Part shown: positions 1-8,560 of the stretch, in pieces
Numbering within the stretch: the first letter of the stretch is position 1
How the letters are laid out: each line of letters begins with the position of its first letter
DNA from: Lachnospiraceae bacterium C10
GTDB lineage: Bacteria > Bacillota > Clostridia > Lachnospirales > Lachnospiraceae
Direction: 5' to 3'
Assembly: GCA_900100095.1 (NCBI GenBank)
Contig: FMTN01000010.1
Coordinates: forward strand, 62,001-126,000
Length of the DNA stretch: 64,000 nucleotides
Program-made: the position numbers and the translations under genes
Notes under the pieces: model-generated
The model's input: the letters and a program-made list of their open reading frames with translations, nothing else
Told to the model about the DNA's origin: nothing
Databases searched by the model: none

Positions 1-718
1 TCTCACAGATGATGGTCGCATCAATATCACAAAGACGCTTTCCCGGACGGTCCTTCATCTGCTCAATGGTAACAGCGATTCCATGCGGCACCTCATCACT
101 TAAAGCATGAAGTGCCTTCTCACGGATCATTTCAGCACAGATGGCACGCTCAGGCTGATCGGTAATGGTATCCTCATCGAAGAAGTACGGGCCTTCCGGA
201 AGATACCGGTAAATGGTATCCAAAAGGTCCTCACAGCCCTGTCCTCGGAGGGCAGAGACCGGAACAATCTCTGCAAAGTCCATCAGATCCTTATAGGCTG
301 CAATCGTAGTCAGAATCTGCTCATGACGAATGGTATCAATCTTATTGATTACAAGAATCACCGGCGTACTTTGAGCTTTTAACTGCTCTGCAATGAAGCG
401 GTCTCCGCCTCCGACGAACTCATCCGGTTCTACCAGCCAGAGGATCAGATCCACTCCCTTAAGAGCTGCTGCGGTAACCTTGGTCATGTATTCTCCGAGC
501 TTGTTCTTTGCCTTGTGAACACCCGGTGTATCAAGAAAAACGACCTGTCCTCTCTCATCGGTATAAACCGTCTCAATTCGATTTCGTGTCGTCTGAGGCT
601 TATTCGAAGTAATCGCAATCTTCTGACCGATCATGTGATTCATCAATGTAGACTTTCCTACATTCGGACGACCAATGATGGTTACGAATCCACTTCTTAA
701 CATCTTGTCTGCTTCCAT
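1..718 (-). CDS. era: GTPase Era (partial, C-terminus outside window)
   Basis: The first 239 codons of Era, the GTPase that binds the 3' end of 16S rRNA during 30S ribosomal subunit maturation. Visible are the G1 loop GRPNVGKST (residues 16-24), the switch region KPQTTRNRI, G3 DTPG (63-66) and G4 NKID (near 123). The KH RNA-binding domain begins near the window edge and continues outside it. The ATG at 718 is preceded by AAGGAG, which overlaps the stop codon of the upstream peptidase gene (728-730), so the two are almost certainly co-transcribed. Family assignment is secure. Completeness of the C-terminus cannot be judged. Confidence 0.95.
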   Translation of the reverse strand, partial: MEADKMLRSGFVTIIGRPNVGKSTLMNHMIGQKIAITSNKPQTTRNRIETVYTDERGQVVFLDTPGVHKAKNKLGEYMTKVTAAALKGVDLILWLVEPDEFVGGGDRFIAEQLKAQSTPVILVINKIDTIRHEQILTTIAAYKDLMDFAEIVPVSALRGQGCEDLLDTIYRYLPEGPYFFDEDTITDQPERAICAEMIREKALHALSDEVPHGIAVTIEQMKDRPGKRLCDIDATIICE

Positions 719-727
719 ATCTTCTCC

Positions 728-3679
728 TTATGCGTTAAGGCTTTCGATCTTATCAAAAAGATCCGCATCCTTTTCTATAGCGTCCTCATTACCGATGGCA
801 ATGATACAGTTATCCGCAAGTGCAGCCTCAATGGCATCTGCAAGTGCACGGATATCCTCTACATCAGCATCGAGAACTTCTTCTCTTTCTTTCTGAAGCT
901 TATCATAGGAGACACCGGTCAGGATGGAGGTGAAATCTCTCTGACCAGCAGATGCCGGTGTTAACGGTGTATCCATATTACTGATGGCTCCAATAACGTA
1001 CTTTGTCATATCTCTCTTGCTGACATTAAAGTTACGAAGATATTCCGGAATATTTTCAAACACCCGGTTGGATGCTGAAAGGTTCGGATCACGGTAGGTC
1101 GTGAAAGTGGCAATTCCGCTTCTGAGGAAATTACTTCCGCATCCGTAGGCTCCACCCTTGACACGGATATTGATCCACAGATAATCGTAACTTAAGATGA
1201 CACGCAAAATCTTCATCGCACCATTATAGGCAAAATCCTTGCTGGCAAATTCACCGACACGACCAATATAATTTACGGCGGCTGAGGTCTTGATTGCCTC
1301 ACGAAGCGGCTTCTTCGTCAGGTCAATCTGTGGAACCACTTCCTTATGATCCGGATAAAGCTTTGATAATCCCTCTGACATATAATCACGAATCAGCTGC
1401 ATGGATGCGGTCTTACCTACGGTATGAAGCACGAGGTGATTTCTCGTAAATACCTTCTGCATCATCTCCTGCATTCCCTTGCAGAATGCATCGATCTTCT
1501 CGTCAAAATGCTCTGCAAAATCCTGCAGGAAGCGATAATAATCCACACCGCCTGTGGCATCATTATAAGCCGCTGTTGCAGAAAAATGTGCCATTCCACG
1601 AACCGATGCGATGGCATTTCCACTGGACATAAAGCGCATCTCGATGGCACTCTTTTCCTCCAGAAGAACTTCACGGACACGCTTCTTATCTGAAAAATCA
1701 GATGTAAACAGCATCTCAGCCAACAGCTTCATTGCGCTGTCTGCCTCCTGATACATAAATTTGGTTCGAATATCTGCAAAGAACCGGTAATTCTTTGTCA
1801 CAGCGCCCGGAAGCGGATCCTGGTCCCCACAGTCCGTACGAATGGCGCGCACATCCGCTGCCATACTTCCTGTATGAAGGTTCACCTGTGTTGAAAAATC
1901 ACGGTAGCTGTAGCTTTTCGTATTCAAAAGTCCAAGCAGTCGCATACCAAAAGCAAAGGCAGGTGCATCCTCAAGTCCGATCTCTCCGGCATCAAACAGG
2001 ATATTCAAGTAGTCGATACCGTTTGTCTCCTTATCGGTATAAACAACAGGAACACCCTGCTCCAGATGCACCATACCGGTAAGTTCCTTTGTCTCTTTCT
2101 TCAAATCTCTTCTTGAAAGAAGCGGAATTGTCTCAAGTTCTTCCTGCGTACTTGGTGTATCCTGATATTCCTTCAGATGGCGGGTTTGATCCACGATCTC
2201 TTGAATCTGCTCCTCTGTTAAGGCTGCCTTCTTTTCTGCAAGCCTCTCTGCAAGCCTCTTCTCCTCTTCTCCTGCCAATCCCGGCTTCGGAAGAGCTACA
2301 ACAACAGAACTATGCGGATTCTGCAACAGATATTTACGGATCAGATCCTCATAGTAGCCTGTTGTTATTTCTTTTTTCAGTTCAGAAAGAACAGCCAGCT
2401 CCTTCAGATGAAGGAATGGATCATCCTTGTCGTAGATCCAGGAATCCAGAATGCCAAGTCCATAAATCAATCCCTTTGGATAGCTTCCAAAATCCGCCTC
2501 ACGATATTTAAATTCAGCAGAATTCAATGCTGCCATAAGAGTATCCTGATCCAGGCCCTTCTCTACGACCTCTGTCAATACACGATGTACCAGATCAACA
2601 AACGGCTGCTTCTTCTCCGGATCACTGCCCTTTACTACGATAGAAAAATACGGCTGGAGCATGGCTGTCTGATATCCGCCACTTACATCCGTACCGATTC
2701 CCTCGTCGAGAATTGCCTGACGAAGTGGTGCTCCCGGTGCGGAAAGAAGCGCATAATCCAACACATCAAACGCCTCATACAGCTTTGCATCCAAAGCATC
2801 CCCTGCAACGAAATTCATAGACAGATAGGTCTTATTCTTCGTATCCTCTTCTGCTGCAATCGGATAAGAAACTTCCACATCCTTCGGCTCTTTGAACGGT
2901 TCCTGCCGCTTAACCTCGGAATCGAGCTCAATCTTGTCATATGCACTCAGATAATTCTCATCCAGATAACGGAGCTGCTCTTCCATATTGGTGTTACCAT
3001 AGAGGTAAATATAGGAATTGACAGGATGATAATATCTTCTATGGAAATTCAAAAACTCCTCATAGGTAAGATCCGGAATATTCTTTGGATCTCCACCGGA
3101 CTCTACACCATAAGCTGTATCCGGATAAAGAGAGTTCATAATCTGACGATCCATGACATCATCCGGTGCGGAAAAGGCACCCTTCATTTCATTGTACACG
3201 ACACCATTGATGGTAAGGTCATCGGAAGGATCCTCCATCTCATAGTGCCAGCCCTCCTGACGGAAAATCTCCTCATACTGGTAGATATTCGGATGAAGCA
3301 CCGCATCCATATAGACATCCATAAGATTTCTAAAATCCGCCTCATTCGTTGATGCGATTGGATAAACGGTCTTATCCGGATACGTCATGGCATTTAAAAA
3401 GGTATTCAACGACCCCTTTACCAGTTCCACAAAAGGATCCTTTGTCGGATACTTCTTCGATCCGCAAAGAACCGTGTGCTCAATAATATGTGGGACACCG
3501 GTGGAATTTTCCGGCGGCGTACGGAAACCGATATAAAACACCTTATTATCATCGTCATTCTCCACCAGAGCAATGGTTGCACCGCTCTTCTTATGACGAA
3601 GTACCGTTCCATCGGAATGCACATCTGTTAACTTTTCCTGTTTGATCAGCTCATAGGCTGAAGGAATATTTTTAATCAT
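728..3679 (-). CDS. M16C family zinc metallopeptidase (insulinase/presequence-protease-like)
   Basis: A 983-residue protein with the inverted zinc motif HIIEH (H64, E67, H68) and a downstream NEMKGAF segment near residue 163 supplying the third ligand, as in M16C proteases related to PreP and falcilysin. Full-length members have two M16 halves joined by the M16C-associated helical hairpin, and this length fits that plan. The predicted role is degradation of small unfolded peptides in a closed chamber. There is no signal peptide, so it is probably cytosolic. ATG 3679 has GGAG eight bases upstream. It lies 5 nt after the mscS stop and 9 nt before era, so the three form one transcription unit. 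The natural substrate is unknown. Confidence 0.93.
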   Translation of the reverse strand: MIKNIPSAYELIKQEKLTDVHSDGTVLRHKKSGATIALVENDDDNKVFYIGFRTPPENSTGVPHIIEHTVLCGSKKYPTKDPFVELVKGSLNTFLNAMTYPDKTVYPIASTNEADFRNLMDVYMDAVLHPNIYQYEEIFRQEGWHYEMEDPSDDLTINGVVYNEMKGAFSAPDDVMDRQIMNSLYPDTAYGVESGGDPKNIPDLTYEEFLNFHRRYYHPVNSYIYLYGNTNMEEQLRYLDENYLSAYDKIELDSEVKRQEPFKEPKDVEVSYPIAAEEDTKNKTYLSMNFVAGDALDAKLYEAFDVLDYALLSAPGAPLRQAILDEGIGTDVSGGYQTAMLQPYFSIVVKGSDPEKKQPFVDLVHRVLTEVVEKGLDQDTLMAALNSAEFKYREADFGSYPKGLIYGLGILDSWIYDKDDPFLHLKELAVLSELKKEITTGYYEDLIRKYLLQNPHSSVVVALPKPGLAGEEEKRLAERLAEKKAALTEEQIQEIVDQTRHLKEYQDTPSTQEELETIPLLSRRDLKKETKELTGMVHLEQGVPVVYTDKETNGIDYLNILFDAGEIGLEDAPAFAFGMRLLGLLNTKSYSYRDFSTQVNLHTGSMAADVRAIRTDCGDQDPLPGAVTKNYRFFADIRTKFMYQEADSAMKLLAEMLFTSDFSDKKRVREVLLEEKSAIEMRFMSSGNAIASVRGMAHFSATAAYNDATGGVDYYRFLQDFAEHFDEKIDAFCKGMQEMMQKVFTRNHLVLHTVGKTASMQLIRDYMSEGLSKLYPDHKEVVPQIDLTKKPLREAIKTSAAVNYIGRVGEFASKDFAYNGAMKILRVILSYDYLWINIRVKGGAYGCGSNFLRSGIATFTTYRDPNLSASNRVFENIPEYLRNFNVSKRDMTKYVIGAISNMDTPLTPASAGQRDFTSILTGVSYDKLQKEREEVLDADVEDIRALADAIEAALADNCIIAIGNEDAIEKDADLFDKIESLNA

Positions 3680-3684
3680 TATCT

Positions 3685-4521
3685 TTACTCCTTTGTATGA
3701 ATATCGATCTGTTGATAGGGAATGGTGATTCCTTCTGCATCAAAAGCCTGCTTCACATCTTCGTTCAGTCGCCAGAGCACTGTCCAGTAATCCTCCATGG
3801 GGACCCAGAGCTGAAGTCCCAGATCCACTGAAGAGGCTGCCAGTTCTCTTACAAACACCTTCACCTCGGTGCCCTGCTTTAATTCCGGCACGCTCTTTCC
3901 AAGGTTCAGGAGAATCTCTTTCGCTTTTTTTATATCATCCTCATAACCTATGGAAAAGGTCTGGTTGATCATTCTCTGATCCGCTGTGGTCACATTGGTC
4001 AGAGATGAGTTTGCCAGTACACCATTGGGAATCACCACGATCTTGTTCTCAATGGTACGAAGTCTTGTGTAAAAAATAGAAATAGAAGATACGGTTCCCT
4101 CATTGCGATGGGTATCCTCAATAATGTAATCTCCTACTCGAAAGGGCTTAAGAAGCAGGATCAAAACCCCTCCTGCGAAGTTGGCCAGTGCTCCCTGCAG
4201 AGCCAATCCTGCTGTAAGTCCAAGGGATGCTACACCTGCAGCAACAGAACTTGTCTGCACGCCGAAAAGATTCAGAATCACTGCTCCGATCACCACATAT
4301 CCGATGACCTTAAGAATCCCGTCCACAAACTGGCAGACTCCCTTGTCCACCTGCCGATGTTCCATCCCCCTAAGAGCCAGTCGGCGAAGCATCCGCCAGA
4401 TTCTCACACCCACAAAGTAGACCACAAAGGCCAGGATCACACTGGCTGCAAAATCCAGTCCCCCGGAGAGGAACTTCTCCAGCCAGGCCTTGAGTACACC
4501 TTCTTTGATATTTAATTCCAT
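3685..4521 (-). CDS. MscS-family small-conductance mechanosensitive channel
   Basis: A 278-residue integral membrane protein with N-terminal transmembrane helices. It has the MscS pore signature GLALQG followed by ANFAGG and PFRVGDYI, then the beta domain and a C-terminal alpha/beta domain. The predicted role is release of solutes on hypo-osmotic shock. The reading frame is open upstream to 4572. However, a good extended -10 (minus strand TGCTATGAT, 4568-4576) covers the ATG at 4572, so that start cannot be used from this promoter. I choose the ATG at 4521, which has AAAGG upstream. The ATG at 4554 is a second possibility. It is the first gene of the mscS-peptidase-era unit. Confidence 0.9.
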   Translation of the reverse strand: MELNIKEGVLKAWLEKFLSGGLDFAASVILAFVVYFVGVRIWRMLRRLALRGMEHRQVDKGVCQFVDGILKVIGYVVIGAVILNLFGVQTSSVAAGVASLGLTAGLALQGALANFAGGVLILLLKPFRVGDYIIEDTHRNEGTVSSISIFYTRLRTIENKIVVIPNGVLANSSLTNVTTADQRMINQTFSIGYEDDIKKAKEILLNLGKSVPELKQGTEVKVFVRELAASSVDLGLQLWVPMEDYWTVLWRLNEDVKQAFDAEGITIPYQQIDIHTKE

Positions 4522-4567
4522 GCTATTATAAACCTTTCTACCCAATAAGTTCATCCACAGCGTTTCT

Positions 4568-4576
4568 ATCATAGCA
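4568..4576 (-). promoter_or_regulatory. Extended -10 element of mscS promoter
   Basis: The minus strand reads TGC-TATGAT, a sigma-A extended -10. No good -35 is visible 17 nt further upstream, which is usual for extended -10 promoters. Transcription would start near 4561, giving a leader of about 40 nt to the ATG at 4521. Confidence 0.45.
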
Positions 4577-4586
4577 GACTTTACAT

Positions 4587-4733
4587 ATGAATTCTATAAG
4601 CCATTGGGTCACATTTCAGCGGTTAGAAAAAGTGTTCCAAGAGAGAGACATGTATGAAACGATCGAGACCTTTGACATGAAATTGTTATCTGATAAAGAA
4701 TGCAAAGACTTTTATATTGACAGTTTTCTGTAA
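4587..4733 (+). CDS. Doubtful 48-codon plus-strand ORF in the mscS-DUF1015 gap
   Basis: An ORF of 48 residues (MNSISHWVTF... ending DFYIDSFL) on the plus strand, opposite to its neighbours. It is followed 6 nt later by a long hairpin whose plus-strand 3' arm ends in five Ts, as a terminator would. It is rich in charged and aromatic residues and looks protein-like. There is no ribosome binding site before its ATG, although GAGAGAGAC precedes an internal ATG at 4650. An in-frame TAG at 4572 closes the frame upstream. I recognise no family. It may be a real small protein, a remnant of a decayed gene, or chance. The rest of the 316-nt gap holds only the mscS promoter and the palindrome. Confidence 0.22.
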   Translation: MNSISHWVTFQRLEKVFQERDMYETIETFDMKLLSDKECKDFYIDSFL

Positions 4734-4738
4734 AAGTT

Positions 4739-4827
4739 AAAAGAGCCGTGTATATGTACCGACCTCCAATCGTTAGATTATTGGTCTAACTTTTGGAGGT
4801 CGACACAAACGCATACACAGCTCTTTT
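4739..4827. repeat. Nested palindrome: terminator-like outer stem enclosing 53-bp IS-end-like palindrome
   Basis: The outer stem pairs AAAAGAGC-c-GTGTAT (4739-4753) with ATACAC-a-GCTCTTTT (4813-4827). Inside it, 4755-4807 is a second palindrome that starts TGT and ends ACA. Its arms are CGACCTCCAA / TTGGAGGTCG and GTTAGA / TCTAAC. The inner arms resemble the terminal repeats of IS3-family elements of Clostridia (TGT...GACC...AAAAGTTAGAC), placed back to back. The outer stem could end transcription of the serC-serA-DUF1015 operon on the minus strand (followed by TTTTAACTTTT) or of the small plus-strand ORF (followed by TTTTT). The insertion interpretation is inference. No clear target duplication is seen. 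Confidence 0.6.
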
Positions 4828-4837
4828 TCATATTATC

Positions 4838-6079
4838 TTATCGATCCAATTCATGTATAAAAAGTCCGCTTCGAAGCTTCGGCTCAAACCAGGTGGACTT
4901 CGGCGGCATCAGCCTGCCGGCATCTGCCACAGCAAACAGCTCGGTGATCGATGTTGGATACATGGCAAACGCAACAGCCGCATCGGTTCTGCAGCGCTTC
5001 TCCAGCTCCTTTAATCCCCGGATTCCACCGACAAAGTCAATCCGTTCATCTGTCTTAGGATCCTTAATGCCAAGCACCGGTGCAAGAATCTGATCCTGCA
5101 GGATCGAAACATCAAGACCCGCTACCGGGTCGTCGGAGCGAACCTCGCTTTTAAAAGCAAAATTGTACCAGGTATCGTCTAAATACATGGAAAAACCACC
5201 CTTAAACTCCGGACGGATCGGTGCTCTTCCCTGGCGACGAAGATCTGCAACAGACTTGACCTTATTTAAGAACTCCATGGAAGTCAATCCATTCAGATCC
5301 CTGATCACACGATTATAATCCATGATCTTAAGCTCTTCATCCGGAAAAAGAACGGAAAGGAAGTAGTTAAACTCCTCCTCTCCCGTATATCCCGGATGCT
5401 CGGCTCTTCGCTTCTGTCCCACTTTCACAGCGGATGCCGCTCTATGATGACCATCGGCAATATAGATGGAGTCGATTCCAGAGAACGCATTGGCAATGAC
5501 TGCAATATCTTCCGGCTTCTTTACAATCCAGACACGATGTGATATCCCGTCCAATGTAGTGAAATCATACACCGGTGCTGTATGTTTTGTCTTTACAACA
5601 ATTCCTGTAATATCACTGTTCCGGCGATACGCAAGGAAAATCGGTCCCGTCTGGGCATTGGTCGTATCAACATGAGCAATACGATCCTTCTCCTTTTCTG
5701 CACGGGTGTTCTCGTGCTTTTTGATCACGCCCTGCTCATAGTCGTCAATGCTCGCACAGGCAACAATTCCCGTCTGGGCACGACCATTCATATTCAGTTC
5801 ATAAATATAATAATACGGTGCATCATCCCGGACAAATGAGCCATCCTCCACCCATTCCCAGAGAAGATCGTGCGCTCTCTGATAAACACGGGGATCATAC
5901 TCAGTCACATCCGAACCAAAGAATGTCTCTGCCCGGTCAATCGCCAGAAAAGAATGCGGGAACTTGCGTACATGTTCTGTCGCCTCCGCCCGGTTATATA
6001 CATCGTATGGAAGAGCAGCAATCGTCCTTGCCATATCTTCCCTCGGACGAATTGCTGCAAAAGGTCTGATAGTTGCCAT
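4838..6079 (-). CDS. DUF1015 family protein, linked to serine biosynthesis
   Basis: A 413-residue soluble protein of the DUF1015 family (N-terminus MATIRPFAAIRP, the KHENTRAEKEKDR block at 121-133, and IADGHHRAASA at 207-217). No catalytic role is established for the family to my knowledge. It is the last gene of a serC-serA-DUF1015 operon, 32 nt after serA, and the same trio occurs in other anaerobes including Bacteroides. The operon has no phosphoserine phosphatase (serB). The DGHHR motif recalls the DGxHR/GERR box of ParB-fold proteins, among them the free-serine kinase SerK. A role in phosphoserine or serine handling is therefore plausible, but it is inference. The hairpin at 4739-4827 follows the stop. 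Confidence 0.85.
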   Translation of the reverse strand: MATIRPFAAIRPREDMARTIAALPYDVYNRAEATEHVRKFPHSFLAIDRAETFFGSDVTEYDPRVYQRAHDLLWEWVEDGSFVRDDAPYYYIYELNMNGRAQTGIVACASIDDYEQGVIKKHENTRAEKEKDRIAHVDTTNAQTGPIFLAYRRNSDITGIVVKTKHTAPVYDFTTLDGISHRVWIVKKPEDIAVIANAFSGIDSIYIADGHHRAASAVKVGQKRRAEHPGYTGEEEFNYFLSVLFPDEELKIMDYNRVIRDLNGLTSMEFLNKVKSVADLRRQGRAPIRPEFKGGFSMYLDDTWYNFAFKSEVRSDDPVAGLDVSILQDQILAPVLGIKDPKTDERIDFVGGIRGLKELEKRCRTDAAVAFAMYPTSITELFAVADAGRLMPPKSTWFEPKLRSGLFIHELDR

Positions 6080-6111
6080 ATCTGCTTCTTTCTATCGATT
6101 CAATACACTAC

Positions 6112-7275
6112 TTATTTAACGATTCTTACACGAATCACACCATCAACAGCCTCAAGCTTCTCAGCCACTTCAGCTGAAACAGGAGAATCCACATCCAGAA
6201 GAGCATATGCATACTCACCGCGGCTCTTATTGGTCATATCCGCCACGTTGATGTTGGCATCTCCCAGGATTGTCGTATATTTAGCGATCAGTCCGCTCTT
6301 ATTGGAGTGAAGGATTGCAAGACGGCCTGCTGCATTGCAGACACCCATGTTACAATCCGGATAGTTAACAGAGTGGGTAATGTTACCGTTCTCCATGTAA
6401 TCCATGATCTCATCCACTGCCATCTCTGCACAGTTCTCCTCAGCCTCCTCGGTAGAAGCGCCCAGATGAGGTGTTGCAATAACACCACAGACACCTGCTG
6501 TTACAGGATTCGGGAAATCTGTTACATAATGACGCACCTTACCAGACTCGATTCCGGCTACAACAGCCTTCTCATCTACAAGAAGATCACGGGCATAGTT
6601 TAAGATGATAACGCCCTTCTTCATCTGGTTGATGGCAGCTGTATTAATCATCTCCTTGGTCGAATCAAGAAGAGGCACATGAACAGTGATAAAATCACAC
6701 TCACGGTAAATGTCATCCACATTGGTCACATGCTTAACAGAACGTGAAAGGTTCCATGCCGCATTCACAGAAATATACGGATCATATCCATAAACTTCCA
6801 TTCCGAAGTGTGTGGCAGCGTTTGCAACCTTGACACCGATGGCACCCAGACCGATCACACCAAGCTTCTTGCCAAAAAGCTCTGTTCCGGCAAAATTCTT
6901 CTTTGCCTTCTCCATATCCTTTCCGACATTCTCGTTATCCTTGTTCTCCTCTACCCACTTGTTACCACCGATGATATCACGGCTTGCAAGGAGCATTCCT
7001 GCAAAGACCATCTCCTTAACAGCGTTACTGTTGGCACCCGGCGTATTGAATACGACAATTCCCTGCTTGGCACATTCATCCAGTGGAATATTGTTGACTC
7101 CGGCACCGGCTCTTGCAATGCAGGCAAGTCTGTCAGAAAAAGCCATATCATGCATCTTGGCAGAACGAACCAGGATTGCATCCGCTTCATTCACTTCCTC
7201 AGTAGCCTTAAAATTTGTAGTGAAGCGCACCAGCCCCTTCGGACTGATGGCATTTAATGTGTTATATGTAAACAT
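6112..7275 (-). CDS. serA: D-3-phosphoglycerate dehydrogenase
   Basis: A 387-residue NAD-dependent enzyme for the first step of serine synthesis (3-phosphoglycerate to 3-phosphohydroxypyruvate). It has the Rossmann motif GVIGLGAIG, the ARD arginine in place of the usual ARG, the catalytic histidine in TPHLGAST, and a C-terminal ACT domain for likely serine feedback. The usual FPxEP segment carrying the catalytic glutamate reads DFPNP here, so the standard Arg-Glu-His triad is not obvious. Related short SerA proteins share this. The ATG at 7275 is chosen because AAGGAG lies just upstream. The open frame to 7296 would place that site inside the gene. It is 54 nt after serC. Confidence 0.95.
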   Translation of the reverse strand: MFTYNTLNAISPKGLVRFTTNFKATEEVNEADAILVRSAKMHDMAFSDRLACIARAGAGVNNIPLDECAKQGIVVFNTPGANSNAVKEMVFAGMLLASRDIIGGNKWVEENKDNENVGKDMEKAKKNFAGTELFGKKLGVIGLGAIGVKVANAATHFGMEVYGYDPYISVNAAWNLSRSVKHVTNVDDIYRECDFITVHVPLLDSTKEMINTAAINQMKKGVIILNYARDLLVDEKAVVAGIESGKVRHYVTDFPNPVTAGVCGVIATPHLGASTEEAEENCAEMAVDEIMDYMENGNITHSVNYPDCNMGVCNAAGRLAILHSNKSGLIAKYTTILGDANINVADMTNKSRGEYAYALLDVDSPVSAEVAEKLEAVDGVIRVRIVK

Positions 7276-7329
7276 GTATCTTTCTCCTTTTTCCATGACC
7301 TTGTCAAGACTCGCTCTATGCAGCGTATC

Positions 7330-8412
7330 TTAGCTGTTTTTCTTCTCAAACTCTGCCATGAATGCAACCAGCTTCTCAACGCCCTCCTTTGGCATGGCGT
7401 TATAGATGGACGCTCTCATACCACCGACGGTTCTGTGTCCCTTAAGGTTCTCAAAGCCTGCTGCCTTAGCCTCAGCTATGAATTTCGCATCAAGATCTGC
7501 ATCCCCTGTAACGAAAGGAACATTCATAAGAGAGCGGGAAGCCGGCTCAACCGTACCCTTGAACAGCTTGCTCTGATCAAGGAAATCGTAAAGAATCGCT
7601 GCCTTTTCCTCATTACGCTTCTTCATTGCCTCAAGTCCGCCATTCTTAAGAAGCCACTTGAACACAAGACCACAGATATAGATTGCCCAGCAGTTCGGTG
7701 TATTGTATAAGGAATCGTTATCTGCCTGTGTCTTCCACTTCAGCATGGTCGGTGTACCCTCAAGTACCTCATCTGTAATCAGATCCTCACGGATGATTGC
7801 AATTACAAGACCTGCAGGTCCCACATTCTTCTGAACACCACCATAAACAACAGCATACTTGCTGACATCGATCGGCTCGGATAAGAAGCATGAGGATACA
7901 TCGGATACAAGGTCAACACCCTTTGTATTCGGAAGCTCATGGTAATGTGTTCCATAGATGGTATTGTTCTCACAGATATATACGTAGTCAAGATCATCTG
8001 TAATCGCAAGGTCGGAACAATCCGGAATGTAAGAGAATGTCTTGTCTGCTGAAGAAGCAAGCTCTACGACCTCACCATAGTTCTTTGCCTCCTGTGCAGC
8101 CTTCTTCGCCCACTGACCGGTGATAATGTAACCGGCCTTTTTCTTCTTCATAAGATTCATTGGTACAGCTGCAAACTGCTGGCTGGCACCTCCCTGAAGG
8201 AACAATACCTTATAGTTGTCCGGAATGTTCATCAGCGAGCGAATGTCTGCTTCTGCTTCCTTAATAATGTCGTCAAACATCTTCGAACGATGCGACATCT
8301 CCATAACCGACATTCCACAGCCCTTGTAATCCATCATATCTTCTGCTGCTTCCTTCAGAACCTCCTCCGGCAGAACAGCTGGACCTGCTGAAAAGTTGTA
8401 CACTCTAGACAT
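7330..8412 (-). CDS. serC: Phosphoserine aminotransferase
   Basis: A 360-residue PLP enzyme converting 3-phosphohydroxypyruvate and glutamate to O-phosphoserine. Family marks are the N-terminal NFSAGPAVLP, the PLP lysine in VYGGVQKNVGPAG, and the C-terminal GHRTVGGMRASIYNA block. The frame is open to 8478, but the ATG at 8412 has a strong AGGAGG seven bases upstream and gives the conserved MSRVYNFSAGP start. It is first in the serC-serA-DUF1015 operon. Its leader of about 110 nt can fold into a stem closed by GATTG/CAATC (8482-8523). An operator-like palindrome overlaps its promoter (see regulatory entries). Confidence 0.97.
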   Translation of the reverse strand: MSRVYNFSAGPAVLPEEVLKEAAEDMMDYKGCGMSVMEMSHRSKMFDDIIKEAEADIRSLMNIPDNYKVLFLQGGASQQFAAVPMNLMKKKKAGYIITGQWAKKAAQEAKNYGEVVELASSADKTFSYIPDCSDLAITDDLDYVYICENNTIYGTHYHELPNTKGVDLVSDVSSCFLSEPIDVSKYAVVYGGVQKNVGPAGLVIAIIREDLITDEVLEGTPTMLKWKTQADNDSLYNTPNCWAIYICGLVFKWLLKNGGLEAMKKRNEEKAAILYDFLDQSKLFKGTVEPASRSLMNVPFVTGDADLDAKFIAEAKAAGFENLKGHRTVGGMRASIYNAMPKEGVEKLVAFMAEFEKKNS

Positions 8413-8532
8413 CTGTTTTCCTCCTGTATCTAATATGTTGAGTTTCTTTTGCTTTCCTCTTTTTCCTATAGAAAGCAAGATGATTGTCCGTCCATGACGT
8501 TCATACGTCCGTCTGTCGCAATCACCTTTCCT

Positions 8533-8560
8533 ATATTACCATATTTGGACAGATTTTAAA
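8533..8560 (-). promoter_or_regulatory. serC promoter (TTTAAA-N16-TAATAT, extended -10)
   Basis: On the minus strand the -35 TTTAAA (8555-8560) and -10 TAATAT (8533-8538) are 16 nt apart, and TGG precedes the -10 as an extended -10. The transcription start would be near 8526. The -35 lies inside the loop-side part of the palindrome at 8543-8578. Confidence 0.55.

Noticed and set aside
2312-3352. Plus-strand ORF of 346 codons opposite the M16C peptidase gene
   Set aside because: It is the antisense shadow of a clear gene, rich in Ile/Leu/Arg runs, without RBS or family resemblance. Codon bias of the true gene leaves this frame open.
4570-4572. mscS start codon at 4572
   Set aside because: This ATG lies inside the extended -10 of the gene's likely promoter and lacks an RBS. 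The ATG at 4521 fits better.
8496-8509. GACGT-ATGA-ACGTC in the serC leader as a stand-alone terminator
   Set aside because: It has only 5 bp and no T tract. It was kept only as part of the possible leader fold.
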